This document shows, in pieces, positions 25,701 to 36,406 of a stretch of DNA of 64,000 bases. Position numbers and translations under genes: made by a program. The notes under the pieces are model-generated. The model worked only from the letters and a program-made list of their open reading frames with translations, was not told the DNA's origin and ran no database searches. The DNA comes from Plutella xylostella. Its lineage: Eukaryota > Arthropoda > Insecta > Lepidoptera > Plutellidae. The stretch is taken from positions 1,877,501 to 1,941,500 of the forward strand of contig NC_064011.1 in NCBI RefSeq assembly GCF_932276165.1. The letters are read 5' to 3'. How positions within the stretch are numbered: the stretch's first letter is position 1; each line of letters begins with the position of its first letter.

Positions 25701-28700
25701 AGTGTTGCCATTAGCGTACATTTTACACATTTGACGTACTATTTTAGCCTCCCATGTGTAATGTGTATATAATTGGTCCATGTAATGTACCATTTAAACT
25801 TAACTTCCAATATCATGATTATCATGTGTAAAATCTTTGTTTATGGACTATTTTACGTATTTTTTTTGGAATCGCAGCAAAAAAATTATTAACCACAATT
25901 AGTTACGATTTTGATTTTCTTGTATGATTATTTTCTCAACCAATATGATTATTACATGATTACAATGAGTATAAATATATCATACATAAAACTGCGGGGT
26001 ACCTACTCTGAAGGTTTTAGGACATTGTAACACTTTTTAAAATGCTATAATAAATATAGGTACGTTTCTCACGACTAAAATCTATTAAAATATAGTACTT
26101 CTGCTGACGAGCAGGTGCGAAAGAGCTGGAAAAGCTAAATTGAGTGATTTTAGTAAAAAAACAGCTCATGTACGGTTTTAACCCTAAATGTACGTTTTCA
26201 GCGCTGGATATGTGCGTTTTGAGAACTCCGTTGCGGCAACACTGCTCCGCAGTCGCGATTTGGCAACGGCCACGGGTGGCCGCTATGCTAATTGTGCCTC
26301 GCGCAACGTTACGAATTACGATCGCGTTGTTTGTTTTGTTGCATTTGCGTGCTGTAAATAAATATTTGTTAATATACATAATAATAAATAGTTTAAATAG
26401 TAACGTATTAAAATAGGTATAGTGTTTATTTAGGTTTAGTGTAAAATTGAAAATAAATAGTGTTTGTGTAAGTGTAAATAGGTACTTTCTAACGGACAAT
26501 TTGGTTCTGAGGACAATTTCGTATTTTAAATGTTTTGTGATTGTGTGTGATTGAACTTTGACTGGACAATTTACCTATCTTTACTTTACGTGTGTTTTCG
26601 TAAGTGGATGAAACATTGAAAGGATATTACTTTGTGGTTTTAAAGTGTTTTGTGTAAATAGTTATTGCAATTAAAGAACGTTTGACAATAATTCATAAAA
26701 ATGAAGAGAAACAGTGATGTGCCATTATGGAAACAGTGATGTGCCATTATAGACAGTCCTAAGCATGTAAAGTATGAAGGAGAGTTCATTGGTTTTTTCA
26801 TCAATTTTTTTTATCAATTTTTTTTTTCATCAATTTTTTTTTTGCTCTTCAATATTGTTATAACGTAGCGGATTAAATAACCTGCTATAAATGTGTAACA
26901 TAGCGTCTGTAGCGTGTTATCAAAATGTAGCCGTTTTTCCCACCACTATTCTGTACCCATAAAATCGATGGTCACACTGAAAATAGACACGCTGAAAGTA
27001 AACGCTTACATACTAAAGAAGAAACTCACATCTATCTTACCTATACGAGAATTCACAACCGACTGGCCTTCATCTAAGAATTTGATACTCGCAGATCCAC
27101 AATTCCACAAGCCAGGTCCGATTGATGTATTACTTGGAGCTGAAGTTCATGCACAGATTCTGCTTGAAGGTATAGAGAGACATGAATCGCTGATAGCTGT
27201 CAACTCAAAACTGGGATGGTTGATATCAGGAAAGGTATCACAACCAGAGAAACACAACATTGTAAATACACACTCATTTAAAGTAACCACTCTTCACCTG
27301 CTAAGACAATTCTGGGAGATAGAAGAATATTCACCGACTCAAAAACCCTCACTAGATCATATGGAGATTGTCACTGAAGAAGACGAAGACACAGACGATG
27401 TTGATTTGATACCTGAAAAAGAAAAGAACACAATTAGATTAACACCTGAAAAAGAGAAAGAAACACAAAGTAAATATTACTTACCACATCACGCAGTTGA
27501 AGAAGAAGCTGTAGAAATGAGACGCGGCGGTTTACCTCTACACAAATGGTCGTCTAATAGTGCAAAGTTGTTATGTGAAATACCCGATTCTATGCAGGGT
27601 CCTGAAAGTGAAGTGAACATTAAAGGTAAAAAGTGGAACTCTCAAAGTGATTTGTTCGAATTAACAATTAATATGGACCTTAAGAGTGATAAAGTAACTA
27701 AACTTTTACTGAGACTGATTCGTGTCACAGCCTTTTGTCTGAGATTTGTAAATAATTGTAAGGCTAAGATAGAAAAGAAACAAAAACTAGTTACTTACCT
27801 GACTACAACTGAACTGAATTACGCTGTAAATACTTGTGTAAAAATGTCGCAATCTGTACAGTTCAAGAATGAAATTGAGTTACTGTCACAAGGAAAAACT
27901 GTTCCTATAACAAGTAAATTGTACACATTGAACCCATATTTGGATAGCAACAATGTACTGAGAGTTGGAGGTCGGCTTGTAAATGCTCCTATTTCAAATG
28001 ATATGAAGTCACCGATCTTACTAAGTAATAAATGTTATCTGAGTGAACTGATTGTTTCTGATGCACATCACAAGACATTACACGGCGGTCACCAACTCAC
28101 ATTTAATTATGTTCGGCATAAATACTGGATAATTCGTGGTAAAGATGTTGTAAAAAGAATTGTAAGAAAATGTATAATATGTTTTAAACAACGAGCACAA
28201 CCAACTGCCCCTTTCATGGGTAATTTACCGAAGCATAGAGTTACACCAACTCGTCCCTTCCTCACATCCGGTGTTGACTATGCTGGCCCGTTTTTGTTGA
28301 AAATGTACCCAGGTAGATGTAATAGGACTTACAAGGCTTACATAGCTCTATTTGTGTGTACCGTCACAAAAGCCATTCACTTGGAGTTAGTGAGTGACTT
28401 AACTTCCGCTGCTTACTTAGCCGCATTCAGGCGGTTCACATCACGTCGTGGACACTGTCAGGATCTATGGAGCGACTGTGGTACCAATTTTGTCGGTGCC
28501 TCCCGAGAATTAGATTTGGCTTTTAAGAGTCTGAAATCCACTGTCGTCTCAGAAATTGCTGAACTTCTGGCAAATGATCAAACAACCTGGCATTTTAACC
28601 CACCAAGTGCCCCACATTTTGGCGGACTTTGGGAATCCGGTGTAAAGTCCATAAAAGGACACCTTAAACGTGTAATCGGACAGACTTTACTCACGTACGA

Positions 28701-31700
28701 ACAATTTTCAACCCTCCTTACGCAAGTTGAGGCTTGTGTGAATTCGAGACCTCTCACTGTAATGGATTCATCTCCTGATGAACCTCCGTTAACTCCCGGA
28801 CATTTTCTCATAGGAGAACCTCCTATTGTAGTACCAGGAAAAAGCTTAGTCGATACTAACGTCTCTCACCTTAATCGCTGGCACACAGTGCAACGATTTG
28901 TTCAAACCCTTTGGCGTCGCTGGCAATCAGAGTACTTAACAAATATGCAGCATCGCTATAAATGGTCCAAAAATCAACCTGATATACCGATAGGAACCGT
29001 TGTATTGGTAAAGGACGATCGACTACCCCCTGGTAAATAGGTCGGGTGATTGAAAAACATCCAGGTGCAGATGGCATAACTAGAGTTGTTACGCTACAAT
29101 GTAAAAATAATGTGTTTAAAAGACCTGTAACAAAATTATGCCCTCTTCCCTTGACCTGAATGTTTTTATTAGTTTTAGTATTAGTTTTAAGCACTTACTT
29201 AATTAGAAAAGCTAGATTGTTTTTGTTAAAAATTGTAAACTCACATATTTTATTGTTGTTGAATAAGGTTACCTACTACCTACTGTATTGTTGTTATATG
29301 ATCTCAATTCATTTATTCGTTAGATAGGTAGCTCAAAGTTTTGATTTGTTTAACCTTGTTTATTTACACATTTTGAAGAACGTAACCGTTCTTGGGCGGC
29401 GGCATGTTTAAGTTAGAGATTTTAGTTCCTATACGTGTCACTAGATGGCGGTGTCGTCACCGTTCTACATCGCGGTATGGTTTGGTTTCACCATCCAGCC
29501 TATATTCTTTGAGTCATCAATAAAATGTATGCGAACCTAAAAATTGTGTATAAATTATCTACCAGCTCACCTTATGGTCGCTGTCTGCGCCGGTGCTGCC
29601 CTCGTCGCGCAGCTCGTCGGTCTCGGAGCCGGCGCCCTGCAGCACGCGGGACAGCAGCTCGCCGCCGACTGCAGCTGAGAGCGACGAGACACGAGACTGG
29701 AGAGAGACCAGCTACCGAACCACCACCGCATCCGTATAGTAGTGTGGCTCGACTGTCAAACGTGTGTCATATCCATACAAGTTACGAAAGATTTGACCCG
29801 AGTGTAGCTGAGAGTTCAGAGATATGCGACTGGATAGAGACCAGCAGCTACCGTATCAACACGCACCGACACATTAGCAATTAACAATCCCGCTCGTCTG
29901 TCAAACACCAGTCAGATCCATACAAGATAGATACCACAGATTTGACAAGCGAGCGACACGCTACTTAAGGACCCCATTGTGGCTACTACTACTTCTTGTG
30001 TCTGTTGCCACGTTTGGGTCGCTGAGATGGCTGAGTAAGTCCCTAAACCCCACCTAAAGACCCTAAAGACCTCCTCACCTGATGGTCGCTGTCTGCGCCG
30101 GTGCTGCCCTCGTCGCGCAGCTCGTCGGTCTCGGAGCCGGCGCCCTGCAGCACGCGGGACAGCAGCTCGCCGTGTTTCGCCGAGTGGAGTTGGGAGTTCT
30201 CGGAGATGACCTCTTTGACTTTACCGAGGAGGGTGTTTAGCTCGTCCTGGGGATGTGGAAAGATAGAAGTAAACCACGGTTTGAACCTTAAGGGGATAGT
30301 TATACACAAAGGTTTCGTACAAGTAATACATGCACGTCCTGGAAGTGGAAGGTTCATGTTTGCTAAGGAAGTTTAAATCTTAAGGGGTTTTGCACAAAGG
30401 TTCGTTATGAGAGTGTGAGGTGTAGGCACTAATACCCTCTCGCAGAGAAAAGAATAGATAGAACGTATACCAAACTGAAGTGTGGGTTTAGAGGTTCTCG
30501 ATGGGAGACCACGAACAGGTAAATGTAGTGGATGCCTTCCGAAATGCTTGGACTGTTGAACAAGAAGAACGTGGAGTGTTGTGTCCAGTAGTGAACCATT
30601 GTTGGCAGGTGGTGATTTCAACGATTCCTTTTCAGACGAAAGATTGACTGCTACTATCGTACTTTTGGGTAGCTTAGCTTTCAAAAACCTTGTCGACCTG
30701 AGTATGACACACACTACTACTCACGTACTCTTTGGAGCTCAGATTGACTCATCTTCAGAATGGTAATACCAAGCAGCGTCGCGTCTGTGCCTCAAGAAAC
30801 GACCGGCATTTTCAAATCAATTTTTAGTGCGCATTCACATTATGTCGCCATTTATACATACCCGACAATACTGGCTCTCGCGCTCCAGTTGCTCGATATA
30901 CTCCTCTTGCTTCTGTATGAAGTGCACCACCTCGGGGCTGGTGGAGGCGAGCGCGGGGGCGGGCGCGGGGGGCGCAGGGGGCGCTGCAAGAAATAATACG
31001 AGTATGTGGTGACATCTCACACACGGCCATGCGGCCCCAAGCTAGGCCGAGCCTGTAATATAGGTATCGGACAGCTGATATATCTGCACCGGTGATATTT
31101 GGTGAGGTTTGGGACGACCCCCCCCCCTCCCCCCCCCTGGATCACATGTATTTTTTTGGAAGTCTATGTAAAGGCTATTTTTGACTAGAAAAAATACCTA
31201 TGTCGAAAATTGCGTTTTGAATTGAAAAACATTTCTTATGTGTACTTGCAATAAAATTTATTATTTTAATCCTATCCGTGTCAACAAGGTATACTACAAA
31301 CTACAAATCGTTCACATTTTACGCCGTTCAAAATTTCGGTTTAGGTTAGTACATAGCGCTTTTTGACAAAAAATTAATACACGTGATGTCTAATGAGACC
31401 CCCCCCTCCCCCCTCGTGATGTTTCGTGAGGTTTTCCGCACCCCCCCTTTGAGCCTCACGTGATTAATGGACGGCCCCTAAATTAAAAAGAAATGGTTTA
31501 GCGTGGGTAGACGTTGAACTAGTGGGTGTGATTAAGGAGCCGTGTGGTCAGGGAGGGCTATAAGGAGTTCTGTAGCATAAATGTTGTTTGTTACGGAGGA
31601 AGGTTTACGTGACTGTATCTACTTTTTATCGCGGGATTCCCACGGGTAACCCATTTAGGGGGAAGCGATGCTCGCGGAAAAAGTGATATGGAACGACATT

Positions 31701-34700
31701 GGCAGGTGAGACTTTTTAATTTTCTACGACTGTCGTGTAATAGATATACACACACACACACACACACTCACGCCTTGTACTAATGTACTCCCTTGCGGGG
31801 TAGGCAGAGGTGCATTGCTGCACCCACTTTTCGCCAGAGCACAGAATAATAACTAGTACCAGTGGCCAGAGTGTTATGTTAGTCTCAATGTAATAGGGGG
31901 CGGGCCTATTGCCATTTTACGGGCACACCTATTTAATTATGTTAAACAATCGCAATAACTCACCACTACCCACATTAGCCGGGTTATAGTTGCTAAGGCT
32001 GTCCGCATACAGAGTGGTGTACTTCGTAGTCAGCTTGGGCCGCGGCCGGTAGTCGGGGAGGTAGCCAGGGTACTTCTTGTCCAGGTCGGGCTCGTCGAGG
32101 TTCTTTATGGAGGCGGAGCCCACGTAGGAGCGGACCTGGGGGGTTAATACCACCGAACATTAGCAATTGACAGTCAAACATTTGTCAGATCCATACAATT
32201 TAAGTCAGATTTTATTTAAGGATATCGGTGATGCTATGGTTTCTAAAAGCATGTAAATAAAATTACATGGATTTATAAATTCATGCTTGGGCTTTAACGG
32301 CGCAAAGAAAATTTATAAACTTAAAAAAAAAACCGATGCCTTATGTGAGTACCTACATTGTACATGGCCCCCCACTTTTCATTTTGAACGTAGGGTACCT
32401 ATGTGGTTAATTATGCTTGTTACGAAAGGTACCCAAAAGGCTCAAGCTTTTTATATTTGAACTTCTAACTAAAATCTCATTGTATTTTCTGTAGGGTTAA
32501 ATGCTTTAATTAGCTATCGGTAACTATTTCTACTAACCTCAGTAGGGATTCAAACCTGCGCATTGGCCGCATTCAAGTCAATCAAGTAATCCGGAAACGG
32601 AACCTCCACTCCATCTCAAATTACATATAATGTTGCCAAATAAAATCTCCAAATTACTTACACTGGGCGAATAATTCCCAGATAGGAAATATCGCAGTTT
32701 CCCCACGGCCTCCTTGTAGGCCATCTCGGTGTAGTCCGGAATCCGCTTCGTACCGAACTCCATCTTGCTCGGCCTCCTTGTGTTGTACGGATAAAACATT
32801 TTAAAAGAAAAATATTAATAATTTAATTTTAGAGCAAAAAGTTTGAGGACATTTGGAACTGTTTGAGAAAAATAAATAAAAAAAGAGTTTAGGTTTCCCG
32901 CGAAAAGAAGTGGAATATTGTTTAAAAAGTTTCAACTGAAGAGGTTGCGTTTAGAAACTACATTTTTGATTTAAAATAATATTAATAAATTGTTTTTCGT
33001 TGGAATGCTGGGAACTTGCGCATTGCGCTACGGCTTTTTGTAAACTGGGGGATTTTTGTTAATTATCGATTTAACGGTTGCCATGGTAACGCACGTCGTT
33101 ATAAACAAGTGCATAACGACAGGGGTGCAAAGAGATCAATAACTGATTTAAATAAGTTTGGATTAAGTACTAGAGGAGGCAAATGCCTACCTATGTAGTT
33201 ATCTAATCTAAGTTAAGTAGAGCGGCACATCCTATGTGAATCCTACATGGAAAATTACTAACGATATCTATTGAATTGAATATCTATTCATAAAATTATA
33301 TACTCTCGATTGTACTGATAGAACCGAAAATACTTATATAGCCACTCTCATACCTCATAGGTTATTTTAGAAGCCCTTGCGGGGTAGGCAGAAGTGCCAT
33401 TCTGCACGCACTTGTTAGGACTGAACCCGGGACTCTCGGCATATAATCAGCGTCTCTAACCACTGCTCTTTTCGGTCGATCTTGGCGGCCAATTTCATGG
33501 ACATCATCCAGCGCATGTCCCATGCCTGTTATCTTATACAGGGTGATTGGAAATTAGTGGCGGACCCCTTAAGGCGAGATAGAAGAGGTCAATTCTAGTC
33601 GATTTCATTAAGGGATGTACTATCCGAAAGTGAAAGGTTTTTGTCTGTAAAGTGAGTGTTTTATTTTATTTTAATTTTGATGTTATGAAGTCTATGGCCT
33701 AAGATAACGTTAGTTATGTTCATTTAATAGCTACTAATATTATTCAATAACTTAATAATGTAAATCCATCAAAAAAGGTCAACTTTTATATTTTTTAAAT
33801 AAAATTAATATATCAGATTTGGTTCACTTTCGGATAGTACATGCCTTATTGAAATCGACTACAATTAGGTAACTAGGTACATTATCTTCTATCTCTTTTT
33901 AAAGAATCCGCCTCTAATTTCCAATCACCTATTGTATACTCATAAGCCTTAACATAGAGGTAACTACACCCAATAACGGGACTGATGAGTCTGACGACCG
34001 ACACGATTGAAAATTAAGAGCCAGGCGCCGGACCAACTGTTTTAAATGGGAACACCCAAAATTCCGTTTTAGTCCCTTGATGACCTTTTAACAGCATGTA
34101 ATATTTAAATTTTCAGACATCAACTTAGGTACCTATCAGACTATTAAACATGGAAAATAAGGTCAACCGGGGCCATTGCGCCACAATACTTTGACTTTCA
34201 TATTCATTTGATCATAACAAACAGACTATACGCCCTATTAAGCTATAACTTGTGATACATATTAGGAAATTTTATCTAGTTTCATATTTTGATGCAATTT
34301 TGTAGAATTTTAAATATATTCTACGTGTAAACGAGGTTTCTACAAAAAATGGCATTTTTAGGCGCAATAACCCCTAGTGGGGCTAATGCCTCTTTCACTA
34401 GTTTTGTGTGCTTGGAAGAGGTTTTTACAAGTTTAAGTAGATATAATTTATAGAATTACTATTAACGTAGCTAATTATTAGCTTGTAAACTAAATACTGC
34501 GCTTAGTTAAGGAGAATCAGTTGATCAAAAATTTTTGGGGCTATGGCGCCTGCGTAGCCTAATTTCTTGTAGTGGCATTTACCCCATCCAAGATTCCAGG
34601 GGTGCTCAACATTTTATTTATGATAACTTTATTGGACTTAAAAAAGTATAAATACTTACGTGACAAATTAAAATACAGTGTAAAAGCATACAAGGGCATA

Positions 34701-36406
34701 TTTTTTATAATTTGCAATCAAACCGCAACTTTAAATTAGTAAGTATACCATTTTTAGAGTCTGGCAGAATTTTAATCATTACAAAACTATTTAGAGTTTT
34801 AAAAACAAGTGGGATCATTCTGTTAAAATGAATATTTTTTATTTATTATATGATTATTTTCTATATACCGTGTTAACAACATTATAATGTCGACACCAAA
34901 TGACGCCAATTTTTAAAAATATTTAGTTTATCATATATTAAAATTATTTACGTGTTAGTTGGATTACCAATCTAAGAATGTTAATTCTGATACGCCGTTA
35001 AATGTTCTTCAATATTGCAGAAGGCGTCATTAACGTAGTATTTTTCGTTTAGGAGTAATTTGGTGCTAATTGTCACTGGAACTTTTTCATTGCTCGTGAG
35101 TGTATTAAATTCATTTCTCATAACATAAAAAGTTTAGAACCTCTGAAAATGGGGCTATTGCGCCGCAATAGAGGCAATAACCCCATCAGCCCAGAGGCAT
35201 TTACCCAAAATAAAAGCTAAACCTACAATTTTGTAATTACATATTGTGTCCGAATCTTACGTTATTTCAATAAAATAATCAAAACAATATGTAAAGCAAC
35301 AAAACAATAACAGTATTTACAGTTAGGAAACATAGATTCTTTTAAACAAACACACATTTGGAACGATTCAAAAAAACGTGTCAGGAAACCTGAGGTGGCC
35401 GAAACGACATCTATTGGTCAGAGGTAAAAGTTTCAGTTACAAAGATAGATAGCAGATGACTCCAGTAGTTCTAAAGTATGTGGTTCGGAAGATAAATGGA
35501 TTCGAGGCATTAGCCCCGTAGGCGACTTGGCCCCGGTTGACCTTACGCAGTATAGTAGTTATTGTAAACGTATTCGGAAATAAATAATTTTAATAGTTAT
35601 AGTTCTACCAGCTATACACACATACAGTCCCATCCGGGAATCTAACCCGTAACCTGATTTTTGATTAGTACTTACCAATTTTTTATAAATAAGTAAATAA
35701 GTATAACGTTGAGACACCAACATTTTTATAAATAAGTACCTATAACATTAAGACTTAAAAATAAAAAAATAAACTATTACCTACCTAATAACATTTACGG
35801 ATGTATGACCAGAGTGAGGTGCATTCGTTATAGGTATTAGGTGTTGCAAAAATGATACAAAACGGTTTAAGGTGGTGAAGCAGGGGGTCATTTTCAACAA
35901 ATTTTGTTCTGCGTCGACAACTTTTGGAAATTACAAATGTATGAGACGTAGTGTGGTGCGTGGTTTACTTGTCTAAGGGTGCACAGGTTAGTAGGTAACA
36001 CCGACCGGTGGTATTCCCTTTGACTTCCTGGGCTATATTTCTACCTAGGTACCTAGATAGATGCTATTTTAGTCCTAATAGATGTAATAGCTCAGATTAA
36101 TCCTAGGCCTTAAAGCGTCAGAGAACATAAGAATATGCCTTTAAATAACAAATGTTCTCCGCCAGGACTTGAACCTGGGACCCTTTATTAGATAACAGTC
36201 AGCGTTCCCGACATAACGAGTTACCACACCAGTAGGTAAATCTAAAAAAAAAAACATAGGTAACAAAGTATCTTAATAATGTTTTTTTAATAACTAACTC
36301 ACCTAATTTTACTCCTTCGAAGCTTTCCGTTCATCTCCTTGTCACTGCCGACACTGGATCCACTCTTCACCTTGTAGCCACCGTTTTTATAACTAGTTGA
36401 ACCCAT
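13732..36406 (-). CDS. SDCCAG8: SDCCAG8-like centrosomal coiled-coil protein, 17 exons
   Basis: Exons in transcript order: 36303-36406, 32662-32776, 31964-32135, 30862-30983, 30079-30246, 21847-21984, 21149-21243, 20597-20750, 19947-20108, 19433-19538, 19038-19171, 18547-18651, 18136-18202, 17386-17503, 15515-15592, 14793-14878, 13732-14594; 2787 nt, 928 aa, every junction in phase. From exon 4 on the protein is heptad-rich. QKQEEYIEQLERESQYCRDE and KVKEVISENSQL fit the human SDCCAG8 segment with YIHHLEAEVKFCKEEL. SQNSLMEKLTGECRLLTDKL fits its C-terminal TSQNTFLTKLKEECCTLAKK. The last exon is a Gln/Tyr/Glu-rich disordered tail (many YAQEP/YEQP repeats) preceded by SRQLSRQPSKSSIR. In vertebrates SDCCAG8 is a centriolar-satellite/ciliary protein needed for ciliogenesis. 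Exon 16 has a second in-frame donor (start 14775). The tail is not in vertebrate proteins, so length exceeds the usual about 713 aa. Confidence 0.78.
15283..15592 (-). CDS. SDCCAG8: Alternative terminal exon of the SDCCAG8-like gene
   Basis: Exon 15 can be read past its internal donor (at 15513-15514) to a TAG at 15283-15285. This adds a Tyr/Ser/Arg-rich tail (YPHSRSSYDIDRTYPRYSKY) and acidic end, giving a 689-aa isoform. A reverse AATAAA (15250-15255) lies about 30 bases past the stop, which fits a genuine 3' end. The shared start joins exon 14 in phase 2. Direct transcript evidence is needed to confirm; the coding quality and poly(A) signal make it plausible. Confidence 0.55.
16245..17080 (-). 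CDS. SDCCAG8: RS-rich alternative terminal exon
   Basis: An open frame of 277 codons with acceptor GGTGGCAG at its start. It begins RAQSRSRADDPMRTQRDRSR (an Arg/Ser-rich stretch) and continues with basic and then strongly acidic low-complexity sequence, ending in TAA at 16245. Joined to exon 13 (phase 1) it stays open for its full length and gives an 825-aa isoform. Joined to exon 14 (phase 2) it stops after about 43 codons. So the frame used depends on whether exon 14 is skipped. It might instead belong to a separate small gene, but no independent start or promoter is seen. Confidence 0.5.
17504..18135. other. Intron, nothing recognised
   Basis: AT-rich intron between exons 13 and 14 of the SDCCAG8-like gene, with no repeat or gene recognised. 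The introns at 18203-18546 and 21244-21846 hold fragments of a common lepidopteran repeat (CCACTGTAGGACATGGGCCT at about 18372, a related CAGTCCACTGCTGGACGTAG at about 21051, ATCTAGATATGCAGGTTTCC at about 21590). Confidence 0.45.
19788..19877 (-). pseudogene. Partial copy of SDCCAG8-like exon 9
   Basis: The last about 86 bases of exon 9 (true copy 19947-20108) are repeated 159 bp downstream in the transcript, coding AAEQRYTAHFDDLSHDLAAQ with only synonymous changes. The donor is intact (CTGCAG then GTAAGT, stronger than the true exon's GTTAGT). The 5' half of the exon is missing and is replaced by a CCACTAG that could serve as an acceptor. The flanking intron (GTTTGTTA, ACAAGGTAC) is duplicated too. 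Confidence 0.75.
22054..22172. mobile_element. Fold-back MITE (CCACCGACACATTAGC family)
   Basis: ACCACCACCGATATATTAG at the left mirrors TTTTCGGTGGTAGT at the right. Inner arms GTCGCTCGCCTGTCAAA and TTTGACG also pair, as in the better copies near 23222-23330 and 29850-29970. It lies in the intron upstream of exon 6 and is non-coding. Confidence 0.6.
22254..22570 (-). pseudogene. Two partial copies of SDCCAG8-like exon 6
   Basis: The first about 78 bases of exon 6 (true exon 21847-21984) recur at 22254-22333 and 22491-22570, each with the acceptor CAG intact and coding HSPSKPRRRSS, RTPKMEGSSIMFES. Both then run straight into CAGAATTAA, an in-frame stop, and lack the exon's 3' half and donor. 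Unit spacing is about 237 bp between the copies. The copies differ from the true exon in the Arg/Ser part. Confidence 0.8.
22937..23465 (-). pseudogene. Partial copy of SDCCAG8-like exon 5 with intron flank
   Basis: The last 94 bases of exon 5 (true 30079-30172) recur at 22937-23030, with the donor intact. A second copy at 29571-29664 lies just beyond the BEL element. The sequence beyond each copy (GCCGACTGCAGCTGAGAG, then two MITE fragments and TACTTCTTGTGTCTG) is also shared. So a unit of about 540 bp was duplicated before the retrotransposon entered the second unit. Confidence 0.75.
23471..23627 (+). repeat. 5' LTR of the BEL/Pao element
   Basis: Starts TGTTTAAGTTAGAG and ends AATTATCTA. 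It matches the 3' LTR at 29405-29561 at every base by eye. It carries an AATAAA near its 3' end (about 23586-23591). The 5-bp target duplication CCAGC is immediately outside. Confidence 0.9.
23801..25313 (+). CDS. BEL/Pao Gag and start of protease
   Basis: Starts MADIIKAQIDLAKRIEKL, a BEL Gag N-terminus. PIPTFSGDYGQWISF-type text at about residue 128 opens the DUF1759 capsid-like region. Three Cys/His knuckles follow (CTYCSQNHFICHC, CFNCLTKGHSVSNC, CKKCGRRHHTLLH; residues about 340-410). Then ALIDQGSQASFV, the DUF1758 aspartic protease active-site motif (residue about 467). The frame is genuine to 25313, after which the hAT element supplies a few foreign codons and a stop at 25342. Gag packages the element RNA; the protease matures the polyprotein. 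Confidence 0.85.
25314..26948. mobile_element. Non-autonomous hAT element (family A, copy 1) inside BEL
   Basis: Bounded by a perfect 8-bp duplication TTCTGTAC (25306-25313, 26949-26956). Ends are TAGTGGAGG and CCACCACTA (inverted TAGTGGTGG). It interrupts the BEL protease frame; outside the insertion the two halves of the BEL frame continue. It carries hairpins (TAGAAATAGCGGAGC and its complement, about 25491-25522) and a direct repeat of CAGTGATGTGCCATTAT. It is 1635 bp because of the nested element at 25700-26244. Copy 2 lies at 59133-60196. No transposase. Confidence 0.9.
25700..26244. mobile_element. Second hAT-type element nested in hAT family A
   Basis: Bounded by the 8-bp duplication CTCCGCAG (25692-25699, 26245-26252). 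Ends CAGTGTTGCC and GGCAACACTG (perfect 10-bp inverted repeats). The other family A copy (59133-60196) lacks it and reads uninterrupted across the empty site, which proves the insertion. 545 bp, non-coding. Confidence 0.9.
26957..29150 (+). pseudogene. BEL/Pao Pol, RT/RNase H deleted, one nonsense codon
   Basis: Resumes the protease/linker (LADPQFHKPGPIDVLLGAE, GWLISGK). After KYYLPHHAV the RT fingers and palm, including the YMDDLL-type motif, are missing in frame and text resumes at LPLHKWSSNSAKLL. RNase H is missing likewise. The integrase is present: an HHCC zinc region (HHKTLHGGH, CIICF), then GVDYAGPF, WSDCGTNF and a FGGLWESGVKSIKGHLKRV E-box, the D,D,E triad. A TAG at 29037-29039 falls where the intact relative has Trp after LPPGK. 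The frame then continues to a stop near 29150. It cannot supply RT itself. Confidence 0.85.
29405..29561 (+). repeat. 3' LTR of the BEL/Pao element
   Basis: Identical by eye to the 5' LTR. It is followed by the target duplication CCAGC and then by a partial copy of SDCCAG8-like exon 5 (29571-29664), showing the element landed just outside that pseudo-exon's donor. Confidence 0.9.
29571..29970 (-). pseudogene. Second partial copy of SDCCAG8-like exon 5
   Basis: 94 bases matching exon 5 (true 30079-30172), one change at the donor side (CTTATGG for CTGATGG), then shared intron flank containing MITE fragments. It is the downstream twin of the unit at 22937-23465, now separated from its left flank by the BEL insertion. 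Confidence 0.75.
31090..31480. repeat. Dispersed repeat with long C runs
   Basis: GGTGAGGTTTGGGACGACC followed by C-rich runs near 31120-31140 pairs with the reverse text near 31400-31480 (C-run, GTGATGTTTCGTGAGGTTTT, CCTCACGTGATTAATGGACG). The terminal GGGCCGTCCATTAAT motif is widespread in insect genomes. I cannot assign the family. It lies in the intron before SDCCAG8-like exon 4. Confidence 0.4.
31745..31772. repeat. (AC)n microsatellite
   Basis: About ten to eleven ACs in a row within an SDCCAG8-like intron, beside a GCGGGGTAGGCAGAGGTGCA fragment (about 31794) of a common lepidopteran dispersed repeat that recurs near 33376. Confidence 0.8.
33539..33934. mobile_element. Fold-back MITE, TA target site
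   Basis: Arms of nearly 100 bp: GTGATTGGAAATTAGTGGC at the left is mirrored by GCCTCTAATTTCCAATCACC at the right. Inner arms TAGTCGATTTCATTAAGG, ACTATCCGAAAGTGAA also pair. TA lies outside each end. 396 bp, non-coding, in SDCCAG8-like intron 1. Confidence 0.75.
34161..35542. mobile_element. TIR element with repeated GGGGC..TTGCGCC motifs
   Basis: Ends GGTCAACCGGGGCCATTGCG and its inverse (GGCCCCGGTTGACC at 35529-35542). The motif GGCGCAATA..CCCC or its inverse recurs inside (about 34170, 34352, 34538, 35150, 35500). Length about 1.38 kb, no coding frame. No clear target duplication is seen, so the superfamily is undecided. Confidence 0.6.
36145..36235 (-). repeat. tRNA-derived SINE fragment
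   Basis: The minus strand shows TGGTGTGGTAACTCGTTATG and later GGTTCAAGTCCTGGCGGAG, placed like Pol III A and B boxes. It is close to SDCCAG8-like exon 1. It does not fold as a functional tRNA by eye. A similar head (AACCCGGGACTCTCGGC) lies near 33425. Confidence 0.5.

Larger units (their letters stand above)
23471..29561 (+). mobile_element. BEL/Pao LTR retrotransposon, young, internally deleted
   Basis: Two LTRs of 157 bp (23471-23627 and 29405-29561), identical by eye, start with TG and are flanked by the 5-bp duplication CCAGC (23466-23470, 29562-29566). A leader TTGGTCCTTCGAACCGGA follows the 5' LTR and a GGGCGGCGGCA tract precedes the 3' LTR. The body codes for Gag, protease start and integrase on the plus strand, against the host gene. 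It is broken by the hAT insertion at 25314-26948, by in-frame loss of most of RT and RNase H, and by one nonsense codon. Identical LTRs argue for recent insertion, probably with enzymes supplied by another copy. Confidence 0.92.
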
